A stretch of 64,000 nucleotides of DNA from the NCBI GenBank assembly GCA_019055375.1, contig JAHQIW010004394.1, forward strand, positions 62,001-126,000. The letters are read 5' to 3'. Below are positions 23,270 through 35,200 of this stretch, one piece after another (within the stretch, counting starts at the first letter, position 1; every line of letters starts with the position of its first letter). The translations under genes and the position numbers were made by a program. Source of the stretch: Parelaphostrongylus tenuis. Lineage: Eukaryota; Nematoda; Chromadorea; Rhabditida; Metastrongylidae. The notes beneath the pieces were generated by a model. That model searched no databases, had not been told where the DNA came from, and was given only the letters and a program-made list of their open reading frames with translations.

Positions 23270-23830
23270 TTTCTGATAATGCCCTCATATCCGACTGTTT
23301 TTTCAGAGCTCGCTCCAAACAATTTAATCTGACAATGTGCATTTTTAGAGCCTTTTTTGAGGTCCATACTCATTTATACAGTACAATACATGTTTTTCGG
23401 CTTCGCAGCCTCCTCAGTTGCACGGTGCTTTTCGTATGAGCCAATCCCATGTCCGGGAGAACCTCCCTCATATCAAGGAGTCGACGAGAACATGTCCACA
23501 GTGCCGCGTGTAAAGTGAAAATTCACTTCACAACACGGCAGAGATAACACATGACTAAATTCCAATAATATAAAACGCCGGACATGTCTAGAGATTGACA
23601 GTCGATTGCTCAAGACCGAAATTTTTTGATAATTCCTTTACATTCGGCTGTTCTTTCGGATTTCGCTCAAAAACGATACAATCTGACAATATAATCTGAA
23701 CGCTCAGAACAATATAATCTGACAATAAAGGTGCTATAGACAACCAGCCTTGAGCAATCGGTTGTCTAATCACTATTTTATATCTGCCGTGTGTATTTTC
23801 ACTCTACACGCGGCAGTGTAACATGCTCTG
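23270..23830. repeat. Direct repeat with small palindromes
   Basis: Two diverged direct copies (about 23,270-23,540 and 23,620-23,830) share TTTGATAATTCC/TTGATAATGCC, an ACAATNTAATCTGACAAT block and a GTGTAAAGTGAAAATTCAC-like palindrome. At 23,787-23,818 CTGCCGTGTGTA pairs with TACACGCGGCAG. Non-coding, class unknown. Confidence 0.4.
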
Positions 23831-25183
23831 TCGACGAGTTCTCCTAAAATGGATTAGCTCAGACAAAAGATAGCGTTCAACTGACACGGTTGCAAGCCGA
23901 ACCACTTGTATTGCACTGTAACAAGTTGTCTAAAAAAACACTTCATGGAAGCTTAAAAAAAATTCGCTATCAGATTTACTGAATTTTCCATATAGGCAAT
24001 GATTATCGCTTAAAAGTCGTGGATTCTTTGACTCACGGATACACATGAAAATTGCTGTGTATGGAGTTTTTCACCGTAAAATCTATAAGCAAGTTTGATT
24101 TTCAACTTAGTCCTAAGCCAATAATCTTATTTGCACTCCGCCGTGAATAAGCACTGAGCTGTGTCTGTACTGGCGTTTAATGGAGTTTATTGCCTCTACA
24201 AGGGAATTGAAATTGGCCCCCAACCACGTCTTGTCGATGACTTATGTAAACATTCAGTTACCAATGGTTCACTCTTTCAACAAAAGCAAATGAGAAAAGA
24301 TAGTAGGCACTAGCTCAATACAACTCTTCCATGTAAAACTTATTTGATATTACTAAGACCATCGGTCAACACATCTGCGACGGATCCAAGCACTTCTTGG
24401 TTTCCACTCGTTTAACGTTCGCAAAAGTCTTCATACTTCTTGCGTGTTGTTTCGGCTGCTGCTAGAGGGTTGTGGTATTTTTTCATGAATGTCATAAACG
24501 CTGATCGAGTCTATACTCGTTGCAATCTTGGAGGCAACCGAACTAAGGCGTGCCCATGCTGACTGCAAGAGAATGTTGCGGAGTAGGTTGAACCAGCATC
24601 TTGTTTACGGAAACTCCACAACTAACAACTGCGTGATCCCCTTTCATTCAAAATTACATGCAAAATAATAAACAAACTATACAATACTGATGTTTTGGTT
24701 CGCGTCTTCTCCTATGGGCGGTGAGTGAGTTTTTTCTTATCTCTGATCGGTGAAACGCCGATAGGCATTCCAGTATTCAAACCTAAGAACATCAACGGCC
24801 GATCCGGCTTTTTGTGCACAGATGTTCCAATTGAACCTTGATTCACTACATACTATGATTGATGGTTGAGTATCTATAGAATGTGGAAGAATGTACTTAG
24901 GTACTTAGGTAGGTATGTACGAAAATCAGTTGTGTATACCCTACAATTTCATATGTGCGATCTGTGCTGGATAATAGCACTTAATAGTAATGTTCGTAAT
25001 TTATAGTAGTTTTCATTTACTGCTATTCTTGGAAAGATGAAGAAGAAATTGAAAAATGCTACATTAGCGAGAAGCGCGTGCTTGTCTGTCCTTCTTTGCA
25101 AAAATCAAACCGCTCTTATTTATGGAATTTCAGGGTACATCCATGTGTCCATGTCTCTCTGTTTGATCTATACTTTCACGTAC
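23831..25183. other. Intergenic, nothing recognised
   Basis: No supported gene or repeat. A short GTACTTAG-type direct repeat is near 24,893-24,930. Confidence 0.35.
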
Positions 25184-25357
25184 GTTTAACTTTCATCAGA
25201 AAACACTCAATATCCGCGACGACATAATATGTATCGTATTTACTCTCATAGAATATGAAGCTTCTGTTGACAGAACTCACATTTCCAATCAAATCTGATT
25301 GGCATAGTTCATGATTGGACTGTTGTATGTTATTGGTTTGATTTCGAATTTTCAGAG
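25184..25357 (-). CDS. Weak exon candidate, minus strand
   Basis: 174 nt bounded by an acceptor (TTTGTTCAG) and a donor (GTACGT), one frame open across all of it (58 residues). It includes SNHELCQSDLIGN and YYVVADIECFLMKVK, with protein-like composition. No neighbouring exon of compatible phase was confirmed, so this remains a candidate. Confidence 0.28.
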
Positions 25358-27109
25358 CTGAACAAACGAAACCAGTGGTACGGTGACGCATAAAATCATG
25401 GACGACCTAGAATGTAGACAAAGAACACCGCATTATAGAACTAGTTTTAGCCTCCCTAAACCTTTCTGAATTCACTAAGAGGCTACACAATGCACCTGAC
25501 TGCACGACTTATTGCCTATATCAGTCCTCCCTCATGTCTCGGAAAACGAAACGCTAAAGATTTGGAATGAAATACAGACAGCACCTTCAAATGATCACTG
25601 CAAGGGAAAATCAGCAATCACTTACTTTCTGCAAGAAATCAAAAAAATTAAGTGCTCTGCGGGTTCTTGAACTGCAAACCTGATATGCTGTCGCTCACGA
25701 AGGTGTCGATAGTCAGAGAAGCTGATCAAGCTGTGCGAAACCAAGGGACAAAACATTGCCACATTGACCAGCATGCAAAAAAAAAAAGGCTTCTAACCTT
25801 ATTGTGATAATCTCCCGTGAGAAAATTAGCAAAAACACAATGTTTCTCTGATTTTTCCAAGAGAACAGGCCAGCAACCGAGTTTTTCATGCGACTTAGAC
25901 CAATGGAACTTTCGTATGAATCTCTAATAGTTGATTATTAATGGAACTACAAGAGATATGGAGACCACAGGCTAATCTGAATGCAATGTAATCAGATTGA
26001 TATCTATGAATTCTTCCTGTGAGCTTTGTAAAGTGTTGTATTGAACTTCACTTGCTCAGTGTTTATGGGAAAAATGGTTTGGGAAATATACACATTTCCG
26101 GTTGAACTAGCAAGAATAATGCAACACGAAAAAGTAGTATTTAACTGTTACTACATAATCTTGACATAATTTTGGTCGCGTTTCTTGACGAGAAAACACC
26201 ATTCTTTGCCGTTAATGTGCCATTCTGGAATTAAAAGCAGAAGGAGAAGGGCATGTATCCACAAGCTAAATTTTCTGATTTTTCTATTTGGGAATTTTCA
26301 GTGCTTTTTAGAAACCATACTGTATTTTACAAAAACAATAAAGTAACATTAATTTGCAACAATATTTCAAGATGATTCAGAACTTTACTAGTACAAAAAT
26401 TCGTCAACACGTAATTCTTCGAAGGACGAAGAGAAAGAAACAAAACTACAAACAAAATACAGAATAAACAAAGAAAGATGATGTCTACGTGAACTCGGCT
26501 ACAAACCACTACAGCACTTTCTAAAACCGAATTTAGTTATACCGTTCTATGCGATTAATAATTCAATTAAGAAACTTGAAGAACCAAAAAAAGACGGAAA
26601 GTTAATCTCACGTATTTCAGAGAGTTTACAATACTATAAAGTAGATAAATTGCCATAAATCGAGAGAGCTTTCGTCATTATTCGATAAAGTTGATAAGCT
26701 TATAGCAAGACGATCATCGAGAATTCTACAGACGCGTAAACGTTTACAAAGAACAGGAATAAGAAGTTTAGAAAGAGAAAGATATTAACAACTGTTTACT
26801 TCCACAAAAATGAAGACCGGCGCTTGTCAAAAACCGCAGTACGATCACATCTACACGAAAAAAAAAAGACTGTTCGCCAACGTCACATAAGAGTGGAAAT
26901 ACAAACACTAAGGCAGCAGGATAAAGTAGTAAGAATGTATGGGTGATAAAGATTCCCCTATAAACCACAACATGCTTCTAGAATATAGAAAAGTGTAAGG
27001 ATTAAGTTGTTAGCTAATTCAATTAAACTACTTGAAGAAACACACTGCAAAACTATTATCTCTGAAAGAGAGAGGGATAATCTGCGGAACTGACTCTCAT
27101 CTACCTATG
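25358..27109. other. AT-rich, no confident gene; one direct repeat
   Basis: The segment around 26,555-26,640 (ATTAAGAAACTTGAAGAA, TTTCAGAGAG) recurs in the same orientation at about 27,010-27,075, 430 bp away. Hydrophobic minus-strand frames at 26,327-26,509 and 26,768-26,968 lack splice support and are T-rich artefacts. Confidence 0.35.
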
Positions 27110-27169
27110 CATGAATAATCAAGAAATTTTTCAAGGATTTTTTAGCTTACATGACTTTGTTAATAAGTT

Positions 27170-27790
27170 TTTAACATTTTGTGCCTTTGTCTTCTTTGAA
27201 GGCGATGATTTGAGCCGATTGTCTACAGTCATTTGTCGTCTTGAGTGGTTTCGTAGTCGCTCGAGTCGAAATGTCTTCAGTTGTGCTCGCTCGAACAAAA
27301 TGACCTCACCGAGTGGTCTCTTTCATACAGGACAACTACTGTCTGATATTGATTGTCAACTGATAGTAATTTGCTTTCATATCGAGAATCCTTCTGTAGC
27401 ATACGATCTAGGATTAGCTTTCACAGAACGAAGTAATAATAAGTTGCTAAACTGACCTCCACTTAATCTCGGTGAGATGATATATCCTTTCCAAAAAAAA
27501 AAAAGATAAAAAATAGTGCAGCTCGCTGCGTACTAGTGAATTTTACATCGTAGCTACAAGCTGTATTACTGACTTGAAAAATTTAAAGTCAGTCGACAAT
27601 CAGTATAAAGTAACCGTTCTGTAGAAAAGGAGATCGTCGAATGAGATTACTGCAACTGAGGAGTCTCGACCAAAGAAGATTCGACTCAAGCGACTACGAG
27701 AACCTCCAAACGATGACGAACTACTGCGGTCGATCGACTCGAATTATCTGCTCTGAAGAAGACCGAAGCACCAAAAAGGACAAATTGTAA
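27170..27790. repeat. FB2 inverted repeat
   Basis: About 27,170-27,370 is a diverged inverted copy of about 27,590-27,790 (both contain CGTAGTCGCTYGAGTCGAA or its complement and ATTGATTGTC-type ends), with about 220 bp between. The 114-residue frame at 27,111-27,455 lies in the left arm and is not supported as a gene. Confidence 0.45.
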
Positions 27791-28401
27791 TGAGAATATT
27801 GACTCAATTGAACGTGTTTGAACTAATCGCTCTTAACAGAGCAATGTAAAGTGGTATTTCTCGAGGTTTATTATTTTACTTACTCTGCAATGTTAAGAAG
27901 AAAAACTGACTACACAGTGATAATTTTTAGTATACGATAAAAGTCAGAAGAAAACGCTGTTAAGGGATATACAACGGTAAGCAACATTAAAAGGTCTAAC
28001 AAAACGAAAGCATGAAAAACCGTTGGGGACTGAGCATAGAACACCATATAAGTCTATCATAAATTCCAGTTTTTCTTTATAACATACTTAATGAAAACTC
28101 ATCCCTGATTCGATTCACCAGCATCTAAATTACTCGGAGAACTTTGACCAATTGAAGAACATCGTACTGAGGTCCATGACTCGGATGCATGGCATCTTGA
28201 CGTACTTTAGAGAGACTGACAAGAAATCATCTAGTCGCAACTTATAATCATGAAGTTCAGTGTAACAAAGCAACGAAACACTGGCAAACGAATACGTCAT
28301 AACTTATAGCCATAGAAAAGTAACCTTATGTAATAATTCAAAATCTCTCAACAACGGCGATAGAAACGTTACAATTACTAATAAACTTCAAGCGCACCCG
28401 A

Positions 28402-31400
28402 TCACTCTAATTTCTGTTTGCTGCGAGTCGCACCCGTTTTAACACAGAAGATCTGCACAAAAAGCATTGACTGACGAGCAACTGACAAATCCATTTTTGC
28501 CATTTCGAGTGATTGCAAAGTGTAGTACAACGACACAAAATCTGCAGAAAGGAAGATCCAAGGACAATTTATAGCTTGGACGAAACACAACGAAACATCT
28601 AACTCCTTACCACCGCATTGTGGGATTTTGCATGGGATACGCCATGCATATAGATATCCATTGTGCACTTCTCGAAACAGTGGTATTAACGAATAAACTT
28701 GCGATTGAGTTGGTTTGGTGCTCACACGCAAACTGAAACATATGTTCTTTTACTCAAACACTGTTTCAGATCTATACGGTAGCATCACTAGCTAGTAATC
28801 GTTCTTTCTAAAATATCCGGAGCTGATCAAAACCTGAGGGACGCGCATTGCATTCAACTCTGTCCGCAACATCGTTGGACGTGGTTGAATGCATATGTGG
28901 CCTCTACAATGACATGCAATTGAATACTCATGCATCGAATCAATGCTACTATCCTCTCAGGCTAGTCTGGTACGATTCGCCGACTTCGGAGGGATAGAGA
29001 CTAGGTCAGCCTTGAATGCACGGATCGAACTATCGGCCACACATATATTGCAGAGCACCTCTAACCACTGCTGCACGAGTGTTCACAGTTCATGACGCAC
29101 ATCTTAACCCTTTGACTCCCGTGGACCCAAACTGATGCGATGACATATAACATTACATCTACAATATAGGCTTTCACATAGCTTTTAGTACTGCAGTCGA
29201 GTTTATCCAGATTGTTTAGTGTGACAACACACAATATCACATCTAAAATGCAAGCTTCCAAATTTTTTTAGTAATGTGGTCAAGTTTATTCATCTCTAGC
29301 GCGAATTCATGCTGTTTATTGTGAGGTTGAACGATCGGGCGTAGAGGCCCCGCATGGGTGAGACGCAGGTTCTACTCCCGTCTGAGCTTGGATATATAAT
29401 TATATAACCATAACGGTGCCAAGATGACCGTTAGGATAGGAATTGTCGTGGAAATCGAGAAGTTCCAGTAAGTTTTCGTACATGAATTACTACTCGTAAT
29501 GTCGGCTTCAGCTCTCGCTACTCTTCGTTGAAGGCCTCAACCGCTTCAAAGTTCCTTCTGTTTGCCCTCTAAGCCCGATCGTTCGACACCACAAACAACA
29601 CGTGAATTCGCGCGAGGGATAAATAAACTCAACGACACTACTAAAAGCAATGTGGATGATTACATTCTGGAAGTAATGTTGCGTCAGTCAGATTAAAATA
29701 GTTGGATAAACAAGACGGCATTACTAAGAACTATCTAGAACCTTACATTCTAGATGTAGTGTTGTGAGGTCACACTGATTTGGGCCCATGTGAGTCAAAG
29801 CGTTCACTCCTGGGGTCTCCAAGGGGAACGTATATCGCCATCGTTCGTAACGTCGCGCTCCGCGCACTGCACTGGCTACAAGGGAATTTATTTGATAATT
29901 TATGATTCTTAGGAGACATTATTCAGTAAATGATGAGATACCACAGAAGAGACTCTATAAGGCTTCTCCTTCAGTATAAAGAACGCCCTTGTGTCAAAAC
30001 ATCTCCTATATTTCAACGAAAAACAACATCATTGCATAGAGTGACATATTACTAACTTCTGAAGAATATTTAGTTCTTTTTTAATCTAAGTTTTGTAGTC
30101 ATTCGATAGTATAAAACTGGCAGTTTTTCTACTAAGTTTGATTCGTGGAACAATCTTCATTACATGTTCAACTCAGGAAAAGAAGACTATTTTTTTTTCG
30201 CAGTGCGTTGCTTCAACTTCACAACGATTCTTTGACGCTACGTAATGAATTTTGATTCCAAGCAAACTTTATCAGTACGAACAATGAGATTTCTGTTGGG
30301 CAAACATATATGAACATCGTTTTAGTGAAAAGAACGCTCAAATTTTCTTAAAATTTCCCCTTTTCAATACGAACTGTGTGGAAGGCAGTCGAATTGTGAG
30401 GAAACGTACTCATTTCTTAGTTTTTTCACTTTACTATTAGTAATCATTCGGTAGCTTGAGAAACACCGACTTCAATACTGTGTCTAGTTTGTGGAGAAAA
30501 AAAAAAGAAAGGTCTCGTAAAATCACCGCGCATTACCAGTGACAAAAGTTGCAGCGACGAAATATTATTCATAACTGAGTATAGGTGGATCATATAGAAG
30601 GCTATTACCTGTAATACAACGATACAATATCTCTGGTACAACTCTATAGAAGAACAACTCTCCACCCTTTTCTTTGATTAAAACTTGCACGGGGTTGTCC
30701 TTCTTCTTCCTCAAAATATGATGGCTAACGTTTCGGCGACACCGCCCTGGTCAGACCCTATATGTGCCACCTCAGGCACGTTGTAATAGAAGAAAAGGAC
30801 AATATTTAACAATTTTACATCTGTTCGCTCATACCGAGGTTAGAGTGAGTCGAACTTTTGAATCATTACACAACGTATCGACTCTCTATAACTCTTATAG
30901 AAGTCCCAACTCCTAAAGGTCATCAATAATAGAAAGCTGACCCGAATAAAAATGAAGTGGTATCATATTGTGATGTATAGCATTTATGACGAAAATTTCA
31001 CAATTTCGTGATTGCTTTGGCATGTTTCAACCAGAAACAGTCTTTTGGAGTCTCTGCTATGATATTCAACCATTCACCAACAATTATAATCTCTTTAGTG
31101 ACGACAGACACCTAAATTTCATTAGAAGACTACCACATTACCATTGCCGCCTAACGCGTGAAATTCAATGTGGGATTCATGTGGACTATGACAGATTTTG
31201 TCAAAACGATGGCGTAGTGGTTGATGTTGGTATCTATTGAGAAGCGAAGTGAAAACAAAACGTTGGTTCGATATCCTCCCCCAAAACTCTCTTACAATCA
31301 ACTGAAACGTCCTGAGAAACGCTTTAGCTCAGCTACCTACTTGGCCAGCATACCACGACTTTCATAAAGGCGAAGTCCTCAAGTAGAAGTCGAAGCAACA

Positions 31401-32232
31401 CCTAGATTGTTCGAAGACGTTTTTAGACAATGGATTCGAGGCAACGAAGCTTAGCAAGAAGTACAGGGTCGCAGAATTAGCTGTGATAAGGCGCTGTGCA
31501 AAAAGGATAAATAAAATTGAAGCAAACGAGATGAAGTTACTGTGAAAGTACTAACGTCGGTGTTTCCATTAGAGCAATAGGTTGCTTATAACCGGAAAAT
31601 ACCGTTTCACATAACTCTGTTCGAATGATATGTGGGTAACCGGCTGGCATTAAACAATCCTGAGGTGTAAACGCAACAGGTAACATAAAAACCACCTAAA
31701 ATACTAATATTACAAAACCACCTAGAACATGACTATGTTGACCAAAAAACTCACCAACTGATCATCGTCCGATACAGTCTTTAGAACTTCTTTTCTCAAA
31801 GTCAACAGTAGTTTCTGCTGCAAGGAGGTGCGATGAGCCAGAAAAATCATAGAATATAAATTGACAAAAAAAAATTGAAAAACTCACAGTGTTGTCACTT
31901 CGATTATCTTCGCCGTTCTGAAGAAAACGAATACTGTGCAAAGTGGTGACAGCGTTACGAAGTTGAAGTTTTCCTATCAGCAGATATTGAGACATAGTTT
32001 AAAAATGAGTTTCAAAATAGCGACCAGAAAAAAAAAACGCAATTTTGCTCAGATACGCGGAAAGGAAATGGTTTGGAAAACGTGAACTGAAGCCAAATTT
32101 GAGGCAAACACGTGAGAAAAAACTTCAAAAGAAACAAAATATGTTACTATAAGCACCTGCACAAATAGCCTTTAGCCACGTCGCCATGATCCGTTCCAAA
32201 GCATTCATTCTTGTTTGTATGAACGCACATAC
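28402..32232 (-). CDS. Ankyrin gene, C-terminal exons
   Basis: Six exons: 32,232-32,157 (RMNALERIMATWLKAICA), 31,973-31,888 (LRNAVTTLHSIRFLQNGEDN), 31,817-31,755 (QKLLLTLRKEVLKTVSDDDQ), 31,695-31,556 (FTPQDCLMPAGYPHIIRTEL), 28,732-28,611 (YSLIPLFREVHNGYLYAWRI) and the terminal exon 28,541-28,402 (TLQSLEMAKMDLSVARQS, ends SKQKLE then TGA). All phases agree. No motif I can name. The 2.8-kb intron between the last three exons holds SINE F, FB3 and a Penelope-type relic. Confidence 0.6.
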
Positions 32233-35200
32233 CTATAGAAACAACATAGTTAATGAATATCAAAATACAAAGCATAGGTTGAGATTCCTAAAAGTTCCCA
32301 GATATTTATGAAAGATAGGGTGCATGTAGCGCAGTTATTTGAATGCCCTGCGACGCAGACGTGGTCGATAATTCAAATCCTAGCTTTAGGCCCACCAAGC
32401 CTTTCATCCATCCGGAGTCAACAAATTGGTACCAGGATTGTCTGGGTTGATAGCAGCACTGATTTCAACACCACTAGGCCTCTGGCGAGTTATTGTAAAG
32501 ATGCCAGACATAGATTTAATCACCTTTCACAATGTTTAATGAAGTTAGATACACCGCATAGCTCACGGATTGACCAACGCCGAGAGCTTTATACTTTTAT
32601 ACTTATTTTTTAGAACGCAATCAAAAAGGCCTTCCACGTTGACCAATTTCTCAGAAATCCACTAATGACTGGATTGCATATCATCATAGAGGAAATCAAA
32701 TGCTTATTTAGTTTATAGAATGGCTTTTGATGGCCGACAAATGTATCTTAGATAAGTGTGGCACCAATTTACTCATCTTGGAGAGATGCTTAGTGATATC
32801 GCGTCCCGAGATTACCGAACTGAAGACCGCGTGTGCGCTGTTGAGCACCTCTAACCACTACACTACGTACACCTTGTAAATATATTATGGAAAAACAAAA
32901 CGAAAGGGAGAGATAGAGAAAATTCTTTCTTGGTGAGTTTTAGAAAAGTCCGAATCCCACAGATGCGTTTACAGCCATGAGAACAAAAAAGATAGGCTTT
33001 GATGGTGCAAACTAACACAGAGCTTGAAACAGGTGGGAAAAAAACCTACTTAGACTCCTTGATACGGCTATCTCAACACTCCAAGGATATTAGGATCCAC
33101 TAGCGTTCAAATAATCCTTGAAGCAAAAGAACTTTTTGTGTAGCAGCCGAATCCACATGGAGAGAGTACAAAGACCTTCGTGGGACAATAGATGCGAGGG
33201 AACGAAATGCAAGCAAGAAGTGCTGGGATCCTCACAGTAGTAGATGTGGGAGACCTATCGTGTAATATGGATTCTATATCGAACTGAAAGACTATTGACC
33301 CTATGGTCGCAGTTCCTCATAATAATCGAAGAAAGACGATATGATGCCCAGCACGCTTCTGGCCAAGAAAGCCAACTGGGCTACTTAGAATCGACAATGG
33401 CAAATGAAAATTAACCGCTTGAGTTACTCGGCGAACATCGCGACGTCTGGTTGTATAAATCACTTCCTGCATAAAAAACGCCATAGCACAGGTATCGTAG
33501 TATTCCAAAAAGAATCTACTCGGCTAATATTCAACATAAAAAAAAAGAAGAATCCTGAAGAAGTAGCCACATCCACATGCAAATCGGAAGATCTCCAACA
33601 CAGATGAAGGATATGTTAGGACCTATATGATGTTGGACATCAAAGAATGATATCTCACGAGCAAAATTACATAGCCATTAACAATAGTTTGAGGAATCAA
33701 TGGAAGTGCTCACCTCTCCGTTATCTACGTTATAAAGCTCAGATGGGATTCTTGAAGTAGACGGTTCTACTAAAGACAAATCGGAGCCATACCACATTAG
33801 CTGGCGAACCTGAAAACTTCGTCAATGCGACATTTGGAAAGATACAATAAAAACTCTCTGCAGAAACAGAATTTAAGGACTCAAAACGACGACTTACTGA
33901 CCATAAGTACATTGTTCCGTTCAACGAGATAATGTATCGGGGCCTGCTTGGACTGGTCAAAATCGTCAGTGCTCGTACCTGGACGGAAACATTAGGGGGT
34001 ACAAAAAAAAACGATGTGTAAGGGGAATTCCAACAAATCTTTATGTTTTTTCTTCGAAATAGAAGAAGAACTGTTGAAAAATTGTAAGAGAGAGAGAGAG
34101 AGCTCTAACGCTTTCGAGTCGTTCTTAAAGTTCAATTCTATAATACATCAACTGTCAGGACGATTGAGGGATAAGCAAAACTTTGACTTGAGAAAGGAGT
34201 TGAACCCGCATTTCTCATATACCAGGGACGCGTGCTACCACCACCCAACATGAGGATTCTTGGAATTATATAAATACAATGACTGTAAGCTCAAAGGGGT
34301 TATTGAGCGAAAATGCTTGCCCGACCAAACCTGTTAAAGGCTGGTGGCTGATAGTCATGATAGAGAGATATTGAAGAATGAGTGGTGAGTAAGCGGTGGC
34401 CTCGGTGGTGTACCGGTAGCACGCGCCCCTAATACGGATTGAACGCGGGTTCAACTTCCGTATAAGGTTGGATTTCTGCTTACCACTCAATTCTCTTAGG
34501 CATACTGAAAACATCATGACACTGCGAAAAAGCAGTAAAAACATAAGGAATCTTGGATTTACGTAAACAATGGCTAATTGAGATGGAAAAGTGCGGAATA
34601 GAAATTGATGAACTCTGACCTACCATGCTTAAGAAGAACATCGAGTTGACATGGTTGTCCACTAATAGCAGCAAAATGAACAGCTTTACGCTGACAGTCA
34701 GTTGTTTTCTCGTTTAGAAGCTGCTGAGCACTTGAAGGAGTAAGACAACGTAGAATCAAGTCTACCATACTAAACATCGATAGTCTATTATTTTGGAATA
34801 AATCCAAAAGGAAAAACACTACATAGATGATGAAAATATTATCGGTGAGTTCTTCTCAATTTCAAGAAGTGTGTGTAAAGATGTCTTGCAACACACATGT
34901 GGTCAAAGGTTCAATCCCAAACCCAGGGCTTACCAAGCCTTCCCTCATGCTCGGTAAATTTGTAAGAGACTTGTCTGAGCAGATAGCAGCACTCCCTGAA
35001 TTCGTCGGTAAGCCACTGCGAGTCATTGTAAAGGCCACATATACATTGAATAACCTGTAACGATGCTCGACAAAGTCAAAGAAATGGTGCATCCTTCAGG
35101 CATTGATCAACACCGAAGCTTTATCCTTTATCATTTTGATTCTAAATCTTAACAAGTAAAAAAATGAACGCTTAAAGAAAGTGATAAAACTTTCGGCGTT

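Noticed and set aside
27111..27455. 114-codon plus-strand frame
   Set aside because: Lies largely in the left arm of inverted repeat FB2. No signal, splice sites or family features.
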